From positions 248,001 through 312,000 of the forward strand of contig JAOCPU010000018.1 in the NCBI GenBank assembly GCA_035772785.1: DNA of 64,000 nt. The letters are read 5' to 3'. The notes beneath the pieces are model-generated. The model ran no database searches and was not told where the DNA came from. It was given only the letters and a program-made list of their open reading frames with translations. The DNA is from Phlebiopsis flavidoalba (lineage: Eukaryota; Basidiomycota; Agaricomycetes; Polyporales; Phanerochaetaceae). Position numbers and translations under genes: made by a program. Positions 43,916 to 56,900 of this stretch are shown in pieces. Position 1 is the stretch's first letter, and every line of letters starts with the position of its first letter.

Positions 43916-45125
43916 TTTATTGTGCAACGATCATCCTGGTATCCTTTGGAACTGCTAGGCGGATCAGCCACTCAGCCGAGATGCACGTCTATTCTGTCGT
44001 CGACTCGTACTATGGCGGCGCCTACTACGACAAACATGACGGAACTGCTTTGTTTTAGGCGAGACGACCTTCTCGCTGCCGCAGTCAAATGACAGACACG
44101 ACAGATGCGGCGCGGGAAATGGTTGGTGATGGTACGTCTTCGAAAGCGAAGTTGGAAAGTAACCGAGCTGATGCTCTAGGGCTTCACGGCTTGAGGCTCA
44201 TTTCAAGGATGCAGGCCTAGTAGTATAACGTGTGTGTGGCGCACCCGTAGCCGCGTGGCCATCAGACAAGTGAACTAACCTGTCTTATGATTGGGACGCA
44301 GTCTGCGAAAACTCATTCCTTGAGCATGAGATGGCGGCCGCTGGCAGATACACGGTTGGGAGGCGGTCTGGGGGGGGGGGGTGTGTAATGATTTCATACT
44401 CGACATCGGGGGGGGCGACCCGAAGAAACTGGTGCTGCTGAGGGGGTATGGGGTTGTGGTTCGTAGATTCCTACGGAGTAGACAAGGGGTACAGGCTAGT
44501 CGAGTCTGGTTCATGGGTATGATCATATGGCTGAAAACTGAAATGAAATAGACGTTCTTAGCCGTCATGTATCTTTTCACTCACACATTTTTGCACTGAA
44601 GCTCTTGTAATCTAAATACAAAACCCACTCATGTCCGCAGAGGAACAGCATGGCGAGGTCGATTTATTATGAAGAACGATCCCGTAAGCAGCTGCCCGTA
44701 TGAAAGTAGTCTCTGAAATCCCAAAGGCAGAGTGGCGGACAGTCTTACGAGTAAGAGCTTTCGTAGGTTGAGTGTAGCTCCCGTTCAGAGTTGAACAAGG
44801 CCGTCATGTCCGCTTGTATTCCGAGTCGCATCTGCCTCCTCTCAAATACTCAATTGTGATTTCATTTCAGGAGCACGGATTTCTCAGTGAGTAAGGAGCG
44901 TTGAATGGCTCAGGCGGTGACCACGGCTGCCGTATCGTCCATGATCCGTTCCAGATTCCAGTCTCCTGCGCGCGAGGTGTGCTCCTCCGGAATCGCCTTG
45001 CGTACCCACGCAGCTCTGCAATCGGCATCTATACGCCCCACCAACAGCCGCGTTGCAACCGACTATATTTTGGAAAGCAGCTACCACATCGAACACATTC
45101 GACTGCCCCCACTACTCCCTCCATC
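43916..45125. other. Intergenic region upstream of proline iminopeptidase
   Basis: 1.2 kb with short frames only. A 12-G run lies at 44370-44381. A plus-strand frame starting at 44905 overlaps the peptidase start but is out of family context and is judged a shadow. Confidence 0.4.
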
Positions 45126-46921
45126 ATGTATCCACCGATTGAGCCCTGTACAAGACTGTGGAACTCTGAAGGTCTCGGACATACATTTACGTTATAGTAC
45201 GCGTCTGAATTCGCCAAAGGCCCTGTTCTGACCTGCGCCTAGCTCACGACTTGTGTCGGGAAGTGCCCTCAAGGAACGCCTGGTGACTTGGCACCATAGC
45301 TGCTAAAACTTACCTTGCGCTTACGTCTCTCGCGTCCTGTAGTCGTATTCTTGCACGGTATCTTCTCCTTCGCTGTCTATCCTGTTCCCTTGCTGATCAA
45401 CCGTGTTTCAGGCGGACCTGGTGGACCGGCTGCGATATCCCAAAGATAGATCCTTCTTCAACCCTGCCAAATACAAAGTGCGTGCATCGGCATACAGTGT
45501 GCCCGAAATGTGACACTAAGTAGGGCAAATCTCCAGATCGTTCTTGTTTTTGACCAACGCGGTTCGGGCAAGTCGACTCCGTACGTGTGATGCAGTGGTG
45601 GCATTTTACGGGAATTCCGTGTTTACTTTATCATCACCCGGGGCGCCCTTCCAGGAGCGCATGCCTCGAGGATAACACAACTTGGGACCTTGTAAAGGAT
45701 GTCGAGAGAGTACGAGAGCATCTGGGGATCGAGATCATTAGTGGCACTCGTCTGATTTTGGTGGTTCCTGGGTGCGTCTCTTGGGTATCGGTGACTCCTC
45801 TCTTCCAATCTCAATTCCGCACCACAGGGGTCGAACTTTGGCACTGGCGTATGCACAAGTAAGAGCCTGTCATGGTCGTGTCTTCTGTCGCTGACGACCT
45901 GCGCCCTAGTCTCACCCAGATAGGACTAAGAGTTTGGTTCTGCGAGGTGAGCATTTCGTTGCGAAGTAATACTTCCCTCAGTATTGACTTGTATGATTAG
46001 TGGAATCTTCACTCTCCGCAAGAGGTATGTAGGATTCTTCGCTGCAGAAGAACATTGAGTGAATGGTGTGGTAGTGAACTGCGATTCTTTTATCAAGAGG
46101 GCGCATCTCATCTCTTCCCTGAGGCCTGGTGAGTACCCTTGAGAATAGCCGCCATCTTGCTATTCTCACCAGGTATATATTTTAGGGATGACTACGTCGC
46201 GCCGATCCCTGAGGCAGAGCGTCACGACATGATGCTTGCGTACCATGCTCAATTGAACGCGGCAGACGAGGAAACACGCTTAAGAGCAGCAAGGGCGTGG
46301 ACGCGTTGGGAGTACGTATGAATTTATCTGACATTGCCCCGTGCTTTTCATATGGCTTCTAGAATGTTCACGTCAAAATTGCACGTCGATCCGGCTCACG
46401 TCGCACAGGCCGAAAAGGACGACTTTTCGAAGTACGCATGATCGTTTGGCCCTCGGCGTTTGTCATATTCATGCACGATTACAGCGCATTTGCTAAGATT
46501 GAAAACCACTTCTTCATCAACGGACGGCTGGATGAGGGACGGCCAACTCCTTGAGACCCAATCGATTGACAAGATGTAAGGGGACACACCGGCTCTCTGT
46601 GCACATATTGACATCAATTCTAGTCGCCACATCCCTTGTGTCGTCGTTCAAGGAAGATATGACGTTGTTTGCCCGGTACTTATCCACTCCATCACAGTTA
46701 ATATCTTTTACCCACTCTCACATCGTGTATGGGCGACCACTGCATACGCACTCAAGAAGGCGTGGCCTGAGATTACACTGCATATCGTTCCGGATGCTGG
46801 GCACTCCTCGCGCGAGCCGGGCACTGCCAAGCTACTGGTTGAGGTCTGTCCCTCTTTCTGCGTTAGACTTCAGTCGAATTGACAGCTTGTACAGGCTACG
46901 GACAAGTTTTCGGACTTCTAA
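45126..46921 (+). CDS. pip: Proline iminopeptidase (prolyl aminopeptidase)
   Basis: An alpha/beta-hydrolase of family S33 that removes N-terminal proline from peptides, probably cytosolic. The ATG at 45126 gives MYPPIEP, then TVELKVSDIHLRYS-like sequence, an oxyanion block GGPGGPA near 45410, RSFFNPAKYK, and IVLVFDQRGSGKST near 45540-45580. Next is NTTWDLVKDVERVREHLGIE, then FGGSWG with the nucleophile Ser at 45766-45768, split by an intron, TLALAYAQ, LRFFYQEGASHLFPEAW, DDYVAPIPEAERHDMMLAYH, FINGGWMRDGQLLETQSID, RYDVVCPV with the acid Asp, PDAGHSSREPG with the catalytic His, and TDKFSDF before TAA at 46919-46921. The last intron is 46844-46894. All triad residues are present, so the gene is likely intact apart from sequencing shifts. 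Confidence 0.93.
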
Positions 46922-47435
46922 GCAATGAGAATGAGTGCCAATCAATAAAAGGTAGCAACCTTGTGTTTCATCTTGTAAAGTATTCCGATGCAGCCACATA
47001 TGTACCGTATTCATAACGTGATGCTTCTTCGTTGCATTTGTCATCACTCTGTCTTGTCAATGAACGTTGAGATTCGTTGTCCTTCATACAGAGATAGTGG
47101 TAGGGAATGAGCAATATTGGGTTGTCCAAGATGTAAACAAGACCAAATAGAGGGCGTGCAGCGGCCACGCGCAGATAGAGAGCATGAAAACACGATGGCT
47201 TGACCACGCACTGCTCTCCCATCTTCCCCCGCACCCCCGCGATACACGCGTTCTCTGCAAGGCAGCTGATACTGACATCTCGACCTGCAAGTTTTGCACG
47301 ATAACCCTTGATCTCGACCCACCACGCACACATCATCTCCGAACCATATAGACGCGTCGGACTGTTACCTCCCCTTCACAACGTTCCTCGTACTCGCCGA
47401 AAATCTAACCCTACCTCGCCCCTCACGAGAAGTAC
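46922..47435. other. Intergenic region, 3' of peptidase and promoter of SUN gene
   Basis: No gene seen. Several overlapping minus-strand frames have irregular composition and are taken as shadows. Confidence 0.4.
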
Positions 47436-50400
47436 ATGTCCTTCGCGAGCACACCGTTGGGCCAAGGTAGACGATTAGATCATCGAACCTTTTTAAACGG
47501 CGGCGCATCAAACAACGGTGCTCAAATACGCGGTGGGGTCCCCGGAAACAGAGCGCGCCAGTCGAACCAGCCCCCTGCCTCTTACTCTTACGGGTGCGCC
47601 CTCTTCCTGCTCTCATCCCCACAGTCACTTCATGTCTTCCCATATCAGGGCACAGAACTCGCGAGTACCTCCGAAGCCGATTAGATCTGAGGCAACTGGC
47701 AATTATCGACGAGCAACGACACGAGGGCGAGCCAGATCAACCTGCGCTCGTTAGATACGCACTCTTGAAGCAAGCACAACAACCCAATCTGCCTCAAGAC
47801 TCCGTTGCTGGGCGTATTGGCGGTCCCCTTGGTGCCAATACCCCCGCTCCCGACAGGTGGAGCGTAAAGGACACCTCTGTGAACATTGCCAGTGCCTTTC
47901 ATCGAGCAGCAAACAACACAATTATTCCCGCACACGACTCAAGTGCAAGCAACACCTCATCATAGCTTCAACAACTCGTCGATCGGCATGAATCCCAACG
48001 ACTCTTGGGCGTCGGGGACGCAAAAGAGATCGACTCTTCCGCGCAGCACATCTGTCGAGTACGAGAAAGAGACCCAGTCAACTGTCAACCGTCGACTCGG
48101 TGCCCCACCTAGCAGAAACCCCTTTAGTCGACAACAGCAGAGGCCACCTGTCAGAGATCCACCCACCGTTGCCATCCCCAATTCAAACGTCGAGGAGCAG
48201 GAGAACATCCATACCTCCCCCAGACCGGCGAAGAGTCCGCTGGAGCATATAGTAGAGGCCACGAGACGGCTCGCGCCCGCCACGTTCCTGATGCGCAGGC
48301 AGTCAAACGAGCCTGAGCCTCGCCCCGCTCCGGGTGCACAAGACCAGTCATCCAGCTACGAATACTCGGCTGAGGAACGCGAATTCCAAGCGCTATCGCA
48401 GCAGGAGCAAGCCAGCGGAGAGCGAACGCCAAGCGCAATCGTATATCCGTGGACAACAAAGCCTACAGACCGTCTCAATCCGATCTAGAGGATTCCGACG
48501 AAGACTTTGAGGACGACGGAAAGAGGATAAGAAGAAAGAAGAAGAAGGCTGGAGGTGTGGGTGGCCCTCTAACTTCGCTGCCAGTGGCAGGATACGACAA
48601 ACGGAAGAAGAAGCGGAGAGGGTCTAAAGGAACTGGCGTAGATGAGGACCAAGATGAAGAAAGTAGTGGGGAGGAGGACCCGTCGTACGAACATATCGAA
48701 CCGACGAGGTGAGTATATGCTTCGTCCATTGTCGTGTGATCAACTGTTTACGTCTTTACAGCGATCAGGACGAAGCACCTCATTCCTTCGAACGTCCGTG
48801 CCCCCAACCTTCGCGACGATCGGTGCCTCGAGGCCCCATTCCTTCCGAGCCCGGCAACACCACGAGCTTTATTGACGCCAATGGACGTAGAACCGGTCTT
48901 CAACCCACCCTGCACTCAATCGTCGAGGAGGATGAATCAACCGAACTTTGACGAGCAGTGTCGAGGTCCCATCCCCACCAACCCTCTCTGTCGGCGCGTT
49001 ACTCGGACGAGCCGTTCACCAAGCACCTGTTGCAATGTTCTCCCTCTTCTCGCTAGTAATGGGCTCGATCTGGTCGGCCTTTCATGTACCTTCCGTTCCT
49101 ATGTGGCCGAGCTCTTGGTGCCTTTGTAGAGCTCACGGTGCTCAAGCCCGTGCGTTGGGTGTCTGGAGCCGACTCCCTTCCTACACCGCTGGTCAACGCA
49201 GGGAAATACTTGACTATCGCCATGAGCTTGTATGCTGCCTGGTATGCCCTCAACAGTGGCAATACTCTAGCACTCGTACTTCTTCGCGGCCAGACCTTAT
49301 ACTCCACCGTATCATCCTCACCCGCCGACAGCCCTCCCACAGACCTTTCTGAGTTCTCGTCTCGCCTACTCCGCCTGGAGAACGTGGTTATCAAGCCTTT
49401 CAGTCGACGTTGTGCGGCTTCGCGACGACGCGCGTACGCTAAAGCACCCAACTTGGCACTTTCGAGCACCAGCTCCTTCGCGAGAGCAGTCGGGTCCATG
49501 ATGCTGAATCCAAGTTTCTCGGTGACCACTCAGAGTTTGCAGGCGGTGCAGATAAGAACTTCATGTTCTGCATGCAGAAGTCGAGGCTCAACGACTGCGG
49601 ACAAGGACAAGATCGTTCAGGGCCAACCGCCGACGAGGAAGCTCGCCAACTTCTTCACAAGCTCGAGCAGCGAGTGGGTAATGTCGAGGGTGACGTCAAG
49701 AGGCTTTGGAAGCTGGTAAACACGCCAGCTCGGGAGCTCCTCCTGGGAACGTTGTCGAATGGTGGAATAAAGTCGCTTCTGGGAAGACATCCTCGGTAAC
49801 CATCAAGTCCTCCGATGGCAAAGACGTTACAGGTCTTATCAATCAGCTCGTCGACACCGCCGTTTTCAAGTTCTCCAAGGACACGATTGCACGTCCCGAC
49901 TTCGCCATGTACTCCAGCGGCGCCGCTGTTATCCCATCCCTGACGAGTGAGACCTTCGAGATCAAGCCTCGGGGCTTGAACCAGTCGCGTTTTGGGTCTC
50001 GTCACCGGCAATGGCTATGCTGTCGGTCGTCCACCTGTCACCGCTCTTCATCACGAGACGCACAACGGCCACTGCTGGCCCTTTGCCGGCTCGGAGGGTC
50101 AGCTGGGCGTTATGCTCTCCTTGCCCGTGTACATTTCGGACGTCACCATCGACCACGTCGCAAAGGAAGTGGCTACAGACATGCGTTCCGCCCCGAGACA
50201 CATGGAGCTCTGGGGTCTCGTCGAAGGCGACCAGAACCTTGCGAAGTTCAACGCGTGGAAAGAGGAGCGCGCCGGCCAGCGAAAGGAGGCGCGTGCCGCG
50301 GGCAGAGTCGAGCGGAGAGCCGTACATCGAGGTGTGGAGGACGAGTACCCGAAGACCCTGCCCAGCTCGCTGCCGTACATGAAGATCACCGACTTCACAT

Positions 50401-50606
50401 ACAACGTCCACACTTCCAACCACATTCAGACATTCCCCGTGCCTCAGGAGATTCAAGATCTCGGCATCGACTTCGGTGTTGTCGCGCTTCTGGTGAAGAG
50501 TAATGGAGGCCGCGAAGACTTTACTTGTTTGTACCGCCTGCGCGTGCACGGTCATCAGCGGATAGACGGCATACCAGATCCACTCCCAGAGGAAGCCGCT
50601 TCATAG
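47436..50606 (+). CDS. SUN-domain protein (Sad1/UNC-84 family)
   Basis: SUN proteins span the inner nuclear membrane and pair with KASH proteins to link chromatin and cytoskeleton. The N-terminal half is polar and disordered (nucleoplasmic), including FNNSSIGMNPNDSWASGTQK and an acidic then basic block (SDLEDSDEDFEDDGKRIRRK, KKRRGSKGTG) at 48480-48640. A hydrophobic segment (VAMFSLFSLVMGSIWSAF) lies near 49030-49090 with a second at 49200. A coiled-coil-like part follows (EEARQLLHKLEQRVGNVEGD). The C-terminal SUN domain runs from PDFAMYSSGAAVIPSLTSET through HNGHCWPFAGSEGQLGVMLS, VYISDVTIDHV, HMELWGLVEGDQN and IQDLGIDFGVVALLVKSNGG to FTCLYRLRVHG, with stop TAG at 50604-50606. At least five frame changes occur. 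Domain order is complete for the family. Confidence 0.9.
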
Positions 50607-51306
50607 TCGCCGGAACTCTCAGCACGACCCGAACGCCACGCTCATCACGACAACTTCCACCACCGTACTGAATTCTTAAGTAATGTCAACATCTTTTATC
50701 TGTTTTTATTTGGCCACTTCCTCGCATCTTCGATGGGATACCTCTGCTGTCTGTCCACTTGCATTTCGTAGTCTCAGTCTGAAGTTGTCGCATCGCTTTT
50801 ACGGTTGCATCTCCTTGCATAGTCTTTATGTATGCACCTGTGCAACCGAGTTTTCATCTTTCGAGTCGCTTAATGCTTGTTGTCGGTTTCAACATGTATC
50901 CTCGTCTTCATCATAGTCTTGTCCGGTTCTGAATCAAATGTATACTCACTCCAAAGAAATTCGCGGTGAGAAGGTGACTTGTCACCGACCGTCACCACCA
51001 GCATTAGGAGTGTGGACAGGTACATATAGGCATATTGTACTTCAGCACTTGCCGGAAATGGTTTTGCGGGGAAATATGTGATGCGTCTCTCACGTAGCGT
51101 GTTTCGGCGCGAGTGTAGATCTCAGAGCGCGTCCCCGGCCCTTGCCCGCTCCGTCTCATTCTGTCCAGCACCATCCGCGCAAAAACAGACGTTATCGCTA
51201 AATTTGAGAAAAACACGCGCATGTATCAGACTGCGTGCGCGATATAGCACACGAATATTGTCGGGTATCGAAGGTTTACATTTCTGTTTGATATGTGCCA
51301 TATAAA
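50607..51306. other. Convergent intergenic region
   Basis: 3' ends of the SUN gene (+) and the C2 gene (-). T-rich and without gene signal. Confidence 0.4.
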
Positions 51307-53288
51307 TTATGATCCAGGACGATACCTATACCAGCTCCAGGCAATAGAATTGTTGTTTCCGTCTGCCTGAGCCTCACCTTGGGCCGGGGCGGCAGGCGCA
51401 GCAGCATCCGCGTCGTCCGCCAAGTTCAGCTCCATGTCTAGCTTTCGCGCTAGCTCTAGATCTCGCTCCTCCTGCTCCCGTGCGACTCGCCGCCGCTCCT
51501 CCTGCTCCTTCTCGTACTGCACCGCGATCAGGTGGTCACGTTCCTCCGCACTGGGATGCGTGTCCCGACTCTTCGTCTTCTGATGGCTGCTACTGCTCCG
51601 TGCCCGCGGCGCCGTGTGGGGGTGTGCCGGCGTTGGCGTGGACGCGCCTTCTGGTTCGTCGGGCAGCGGCAGCGGCTTCGCGTAGCGCGGGTTGTTCAGC
51701 GTCGGCTGGTCAACGTCCGGATCCCGGGGCGGCGGAGGGTAGTTGTACGGGTATGGGCGCGCGCCGGGAGCCTGGTTAAAGGGTGGGTAGTATCCGTTGC
51801 TAGGTGGCGTGAATGGCGTTATGCTTGGAGCTGGGAACGCGAAGCTAGGGTGTCCGATGCCGGCGGTGTAGGTGCTGGGCTGCAGCTGCGGATAGCTGCT
51901 GGGGGGCTGCGCCTGCCAATTGTGAGGAGGAACGTAGCCCGAGTTGGGCTGTGTGTTGAGGTGGTAGGGCGGGCACCCGGTGTAGGGTCATATACAGGCT
52001 CGTGAGATGGCGAGTGATGCGTAGGAGGTTGAGGCGTGGTAGGATACGGCGCAGGGGCAGTGGATGCGGGCGCGGGTGTGTGATTGAAATAAGCAGGCTC
52101 CTGAGTAAGAGGATAGTGTGTGGGAGGTTGAGGCGTATGAGGGTGGGTTGTTCCGTTCGTGGAACCAGAGACACCATTGTTTACTGGTACTGGAGTGGCC
52201 CCAAAGTAAGGTGCCTCGTGCGGAAGACTGCTATACCTCTGCGGTTGGTGCAAAGGTGCCTGTCCCGGTGTTGGAGTAGGTGTATATTATACCGACAGCC
52301 GCGGGTGGAAGCCTGGGTATATGTCCATCAGAAACAGGGGTCGATGTCTGAGGGACTGGGGTGGAGGAGGTGCGTGGGGATAAGCCTCCACCTGGGCGTA
52401 AAAAGGCAGGTGGTGGTAATGAGTCTCTATGCGACTGGTGTGGTGATTCGGGGTGACTAGGAGAGACTTGGGCTTGTGGTACCGCGTTTTGGTCGGCTTG
52501 CACACTTCCTATGCTGCTACTAGACGCGCTTTGTCTATGGTGAGGACGAGGCTTTCCTCCTCCTGGTCGCAAAATTGCAGGGAGGGCCGCCGGAGGGGCC
52601 GGGGCTGGGGACGGTTCCTCCGGGAGAGAAGGTAAGGCGGCTTCTTGTCGATGAGGTGACAGACGTTTCGCAGCATTTGCTTGAGGCTTGAGATGTGGAT
52701 CGACGACCGAGGCAGGTCGACCAGCGAAAGCAAGCGACGGCGATGTCTGATTGCTAGAGGGCGGAGATATTGACGTGGGTCTTGACAGCCTTTCCGACGG
52801 ATTCAACTTTGACGGTCGACGGCTCAAGGCAGGTGGGGGGCCAGCGGCATAAAAGGTCATCTCCAAATAGAGGTCGCCACGCATAACATTGTTAACCCTA
52901 GTGGAATCCAGTCTAATACATAACGAATTCAGTTCGCTGGGGGCAAGTTTGTGAGCGATACTGACTCACCATCAAATTCTCCCGTACGCAGTGTCTCTGT
53001 TATGTCCAGCTCACCCTTCCCCACCAAGTCGTCGGAGCGCGCGGCTCTTTAGACCAGCAGGAGACTTCCATCGTCATGCCGCCCTTGCCTTTCCGCTCGT
53101 AGACCGGAAACCGCAGCTCTTCGTCCCACATAGGATGCTGCCCACCTTTGACATCTATTGCCGTCTTCTTGGTATTACCGTGCAGAGTGATTTGTGCGAA
53201 TACATCTTGTTTATAGAATGAGTGCTTGTCGGGTAGATTCCTTGCCTTGAGCACAACGACGACGAGCGTTGCCGATCTCTTTGCTCAT
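51307..53288 (-). CDS. C2-domain protein, Fic1/Inn1-like (cytokinesis)
   Basis: The ATG at 53288 gives MSKEIG and, after a one-base shift, LVVVVLKARNLPDK, the first strand of a C2 domain. The domain continues KQDVFAQITLHGNTKKTAID, GGQHPMWDEELRFPVYERKG, an intron near 52975, DDWVQL-type sequence and GDLYLEMTFYAAGPPPALS. The rest is long, Pro/Ser-rich and disordered with many PxxP motifs (PALPAILRPGGG, PPTHYPLTQEPAYF), suited to SH3 partners. The C-terminus is a charged helix (KEQEERRRVAREQEERDLEL) ending at 51307. An N-terminal C2 domain plus PxxP tail is the architecture of fungal ingression proteins Fic1/Inn1, which act at the division septum. The assignment is by architecture; other C2 proteins are possible. 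Confidence 0.75.
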
Positions 53289-53962
53289 TGCCCGTAAGCG
53301 ATGTATAGCTTGTCTTGGGATGAGTGTGAGTTTATTGAGTAAACGGCGCGAAGTGTGTACAATGCATACGAAGTGAAGATCGGGGGACTGGTAGCTGGAG
53401 AAGCGCTTGACTGTATCAAGAGTGGTCCACGCGCCGGGTGGGGTGATAGTGGATTGATGTATCGACGGGGCCCGCGGTGTCGCGGCGAGGGTTTTGTACG
53501 TCGAGTGGGGTGCTGTGGTCACTGTTGGAGACGGCGTGCACTGCCATCCAAGCTGTAATTCGAGACAGAGGCTGAGGCACAGACACCGCCAAGACCGCCA
53601 CGCCCATCGAGATCAAAAAAGGCGCATCAATTGATCCTGATCACATTAAGACTCCCGAGTATCCCGACGCGGGCACATTCTCAACTTCCACAGCAGCACA
53701 TAAACCGCCACAGATATTTCGACTTCTTCGCTGTGCTGCAAATGCATGTACTGCGCCTGTGATGCCGCATGGCGGCAAATGATCCCTACCGTAAGCCGAG
53801 CGCGTTCCGGAAGCCAGTTATTGGCCATCCTCGTGTCATCTTTGAAGCCATATCGGCGCGGTACGACTAAGTATAAAGTCGTTTCGCGCCAGAGATAGTC
53901 TGGCTCACCCCATCGTTCTCCGGGTGACCTACTGGTCTTGACATCTCTAGCTCGAAGGCGGG
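53289..53962. promoter_or_regulatory. Bidirectional promoter region between C2 gene and ABC transporter
   Basis: 674 bases separate two divergent start codons (53288 minus, 53963 plus). No gene is supported inside. No specific operator was identified, although a Zn2Cys6 regulator is encoded downstream of the transporter. Confidence 0.45.
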
Positions 53963-56900
53963 ATGAACCGACTTAGCGACAAGGGCTCTGAGAAGGGCGA
54001 CACAGAGTCCATCGAGACCAAGGAAGTCAAGGATGCCAGTCCTCAATTGAAGTCACACGAGGGTCCAAAAATCCTACTGGACTCTGGCGAAGAACGCATC
54101 AGGTTCAGGAAGAGCTGGTGGCAGTTGTGGTGAGTATCTACTTGATGTTTTAAGTGATTGCGAAGCCGTGTTGACAGCCATGAACAAGGTTACCCAGGGA
54201 TCCGCCCCCGCCGGCGCCCGCTTCGCTAGACGATGCAAAGGTAAAGCATAAGCTTACACCCCTCAAGATCATTCGGCCTGACAATGTTTTGCAGATAACG
54301 CCCCTCGCGACAGTCTCTGTACTGTCTATGCTCACCTACTGGGTGGATAACGCCTATAATGGTTCAGTCAATTATTTTATTCTAAAATGACATGCATAGC
54401 TAATTATAACCCTCATACAGACTTTAGGATATCAACGTACTTTACAAGCTACTGACTTGTGGAAACTCGACGAGCCTCGACAATGTGGGACACTCAGTAA
54501 CTCGTTAGATGCTGCCTGGGAGAGGAGGGTCAAAGAAGCTGAGGACTGGAATACGCGTCTCGCAAATGGAGAAGTGCACGCAAGCTTGCTCCTTCGCTTC
54601 CAATGGTTCTTCATTTCTCTCTTTGCTATCGGTAAAGGACCGTGGCAAAAGGGCTCTTCGTTTGGAGATCGTAGGGCTGCGCTGGAGTCTCACTGGCGTA
54701 CGGACTCGGGCCGCAAGGCTGCTAGCTTGGCCTGGGCTATGAACGACACTCTTGGAATGTCATTCTGGCTGGGCGGGTCTCTTCAAGGTACGAGGCCCCT
54801 GCTCGAAGGGCTCAACGCATATAACCCGTTTGTTAGGTCTTGGGTGATACTTCGCAGCTAATGGGCCCACTCTTGGTCAAGGTCAGTTTTCTAGTTACTA
54901 GAACGTTATGTCCACACCGTTCATATATTGCTCTCAGGCTATCATTAACTTCAGTAAAGACCGTGCAGCAGCGAAAGCCGCTGGGGAAAACCCTCCAAGC
55001 ATTGGTCGCGGCGTGGGGATGGCGATTGGCTTATTCTGTATCACTGTCACAGCGAGTGTATCGCAGCACCAGTTTTTCTGGAGGTCCATGACCACCGGCC
55101 TGCTTGCGCGTGCTGCCCTCATCGGTTCCATTTACAAGCGTGGTGTGAGCATGACAGTAGGGGAAGGCTCGGACGAAGTTCCCCAATTCGGCTCTCGTCA
55201 ACCACATTTCGACCGATGTGAGCCGGATCGACGCATGTGCACAGTGGTTCGTGAGTATCATCCGCTTCTATTCTTCATATTCATCCGCTGAGAACTGAAT
55301 CACATAGCATGCTGGTGAGTGAATAGGTTACTACACGGTAGTCGGTTTGGCCATCTGACTGGCGTCGTTCAGTCTGGACTGCTCCAATCCAAGTGACAGT
55401 CTGCCCTCATCATCTTGCTAGTACAGGCAAGTCCCTCGCTGCCCACCCCCGCTTCGCGTGAAGACTTATCGATGTTGACTGTGGCTAGCTTGGACCGTCA
55501 GCTTTGGCTGGCTTCTCCCTCTTCATCCTCATGGTGCCGCTGCAACAACGTCTCATGGCCGTCCAATTCAAGATCCGTAAGCGATCCAATATTTGGACAG
55601 ACAGTCGAGCGAAGACCTTGCTTGAAGTACTTGGTTAGCGCCTCATGCTTCCGTCTGAATGAGCATATCAGTCTAACACATCGGCCAGGCGCAATGAGGG
55701 TCGTAAAGTATTTCTCGTATGAGGTGCCCTTCTTGAAGAGTAAGGGTTTTTCACTAGATATGGTTGTTCCAATATTCTCAACTTGCTCCAGAGATTTACG
55801 AGATGCGCAAGAACGAACTCAAAGGCATCAGAGTAATCCAAATAGCACGATCAGCGAAGTGAGCATCCTTGTTTACGACTAGTGACCCGGACTAATCATT
55901 CCAAAGTATCGCCTTTGCATACTCTATTCCAGTACTTGCGGCGACTTTGTCTTTTGTGACCTACACCGCAACAGCACATGACTTTAATGTCGCGATTTAT
56001 TTTTGCTTCTTTTCTCCCTGTTCCAGGTACGCCTCACCACAGTGTTACGAGCGAGCCTCGGCTTAATGGCTTTGGGCAGCTTTTACGACAGCCTTTGATG
56101 TTCTTACCTCGTGCGCTTTCCGCCCACGACAGATGCTCAGAACGCGCTCGTTCGGTACGTTCCCGTCACGGTCGTGAACTACGTTTTCTATTGCTGACAG
56201 CTCCACCATCCTTAGCCTGACCGAGGTTTTCCATGCTCCATTGATGGACAAAGCTCCTATAGATATGAACTTCTCCCAGAAGTTTGCTTTGGAAGTGCGC
56301 GACGCCACATTTGAGTGGGAAGAAAGCTTGGCTGTAAAAGAAGCCAAAGAAGCTCTCGCGAAGCTCAAGGGGAAGAAGGGCAAGGCGCCTGTTGCGGCGG
56401 CCGTGGACCCGAAGAAGTTGGAAGATTCGCCGCCGTTCCAGGTCCGGAACGTGGACATGCTGATACCAAGAGGGTCGCTTGTGGCTATCGTCGGTGGGGT
56501 TGGCAGCGGCAAGGTAATAGTGGACTATATGCACGTCGAACAATTGATGTTAACCATCTTTGTAGTCGAGTCTGCTCATGGGTCTCATCGGAGAGATGCG
56601 CCAAGGTCAGCGGCAATGTATCCTTCGGCGGTCGTGTAGCATTCTGTGCGCAGACCGCGTGGATCCAGAATGCCACCCTCGTACGCCTTGTCTTCCATAT
56701 ATCTATCTCCAACATTACTAACGATGACCTAGAGGGAAAACATCACCTTTGGGCAACCTTTTGATGAAGACAAGGTATGCTACAGAATCTTAAGCTCAGT
56801 GCCGAGCCTAACTTTGGTTCTAGTACTGGAAGGCCGTCGAAAACGCCTCATTGCTTCCGGATCTTCAAGTACTTGCAGATGGGTGACCTGACTGAAGTAC

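Noticed and set aside
44905..45231. Plus-strand frame of 108 codons before the proline iminopeptidase
   Set aside because: Its end overlaps the peptidase start by a one-base shift (it reads TLKVSDIHLRYS), so it is partly peptidase sequence and partly upstream DNA, not a separate gene.
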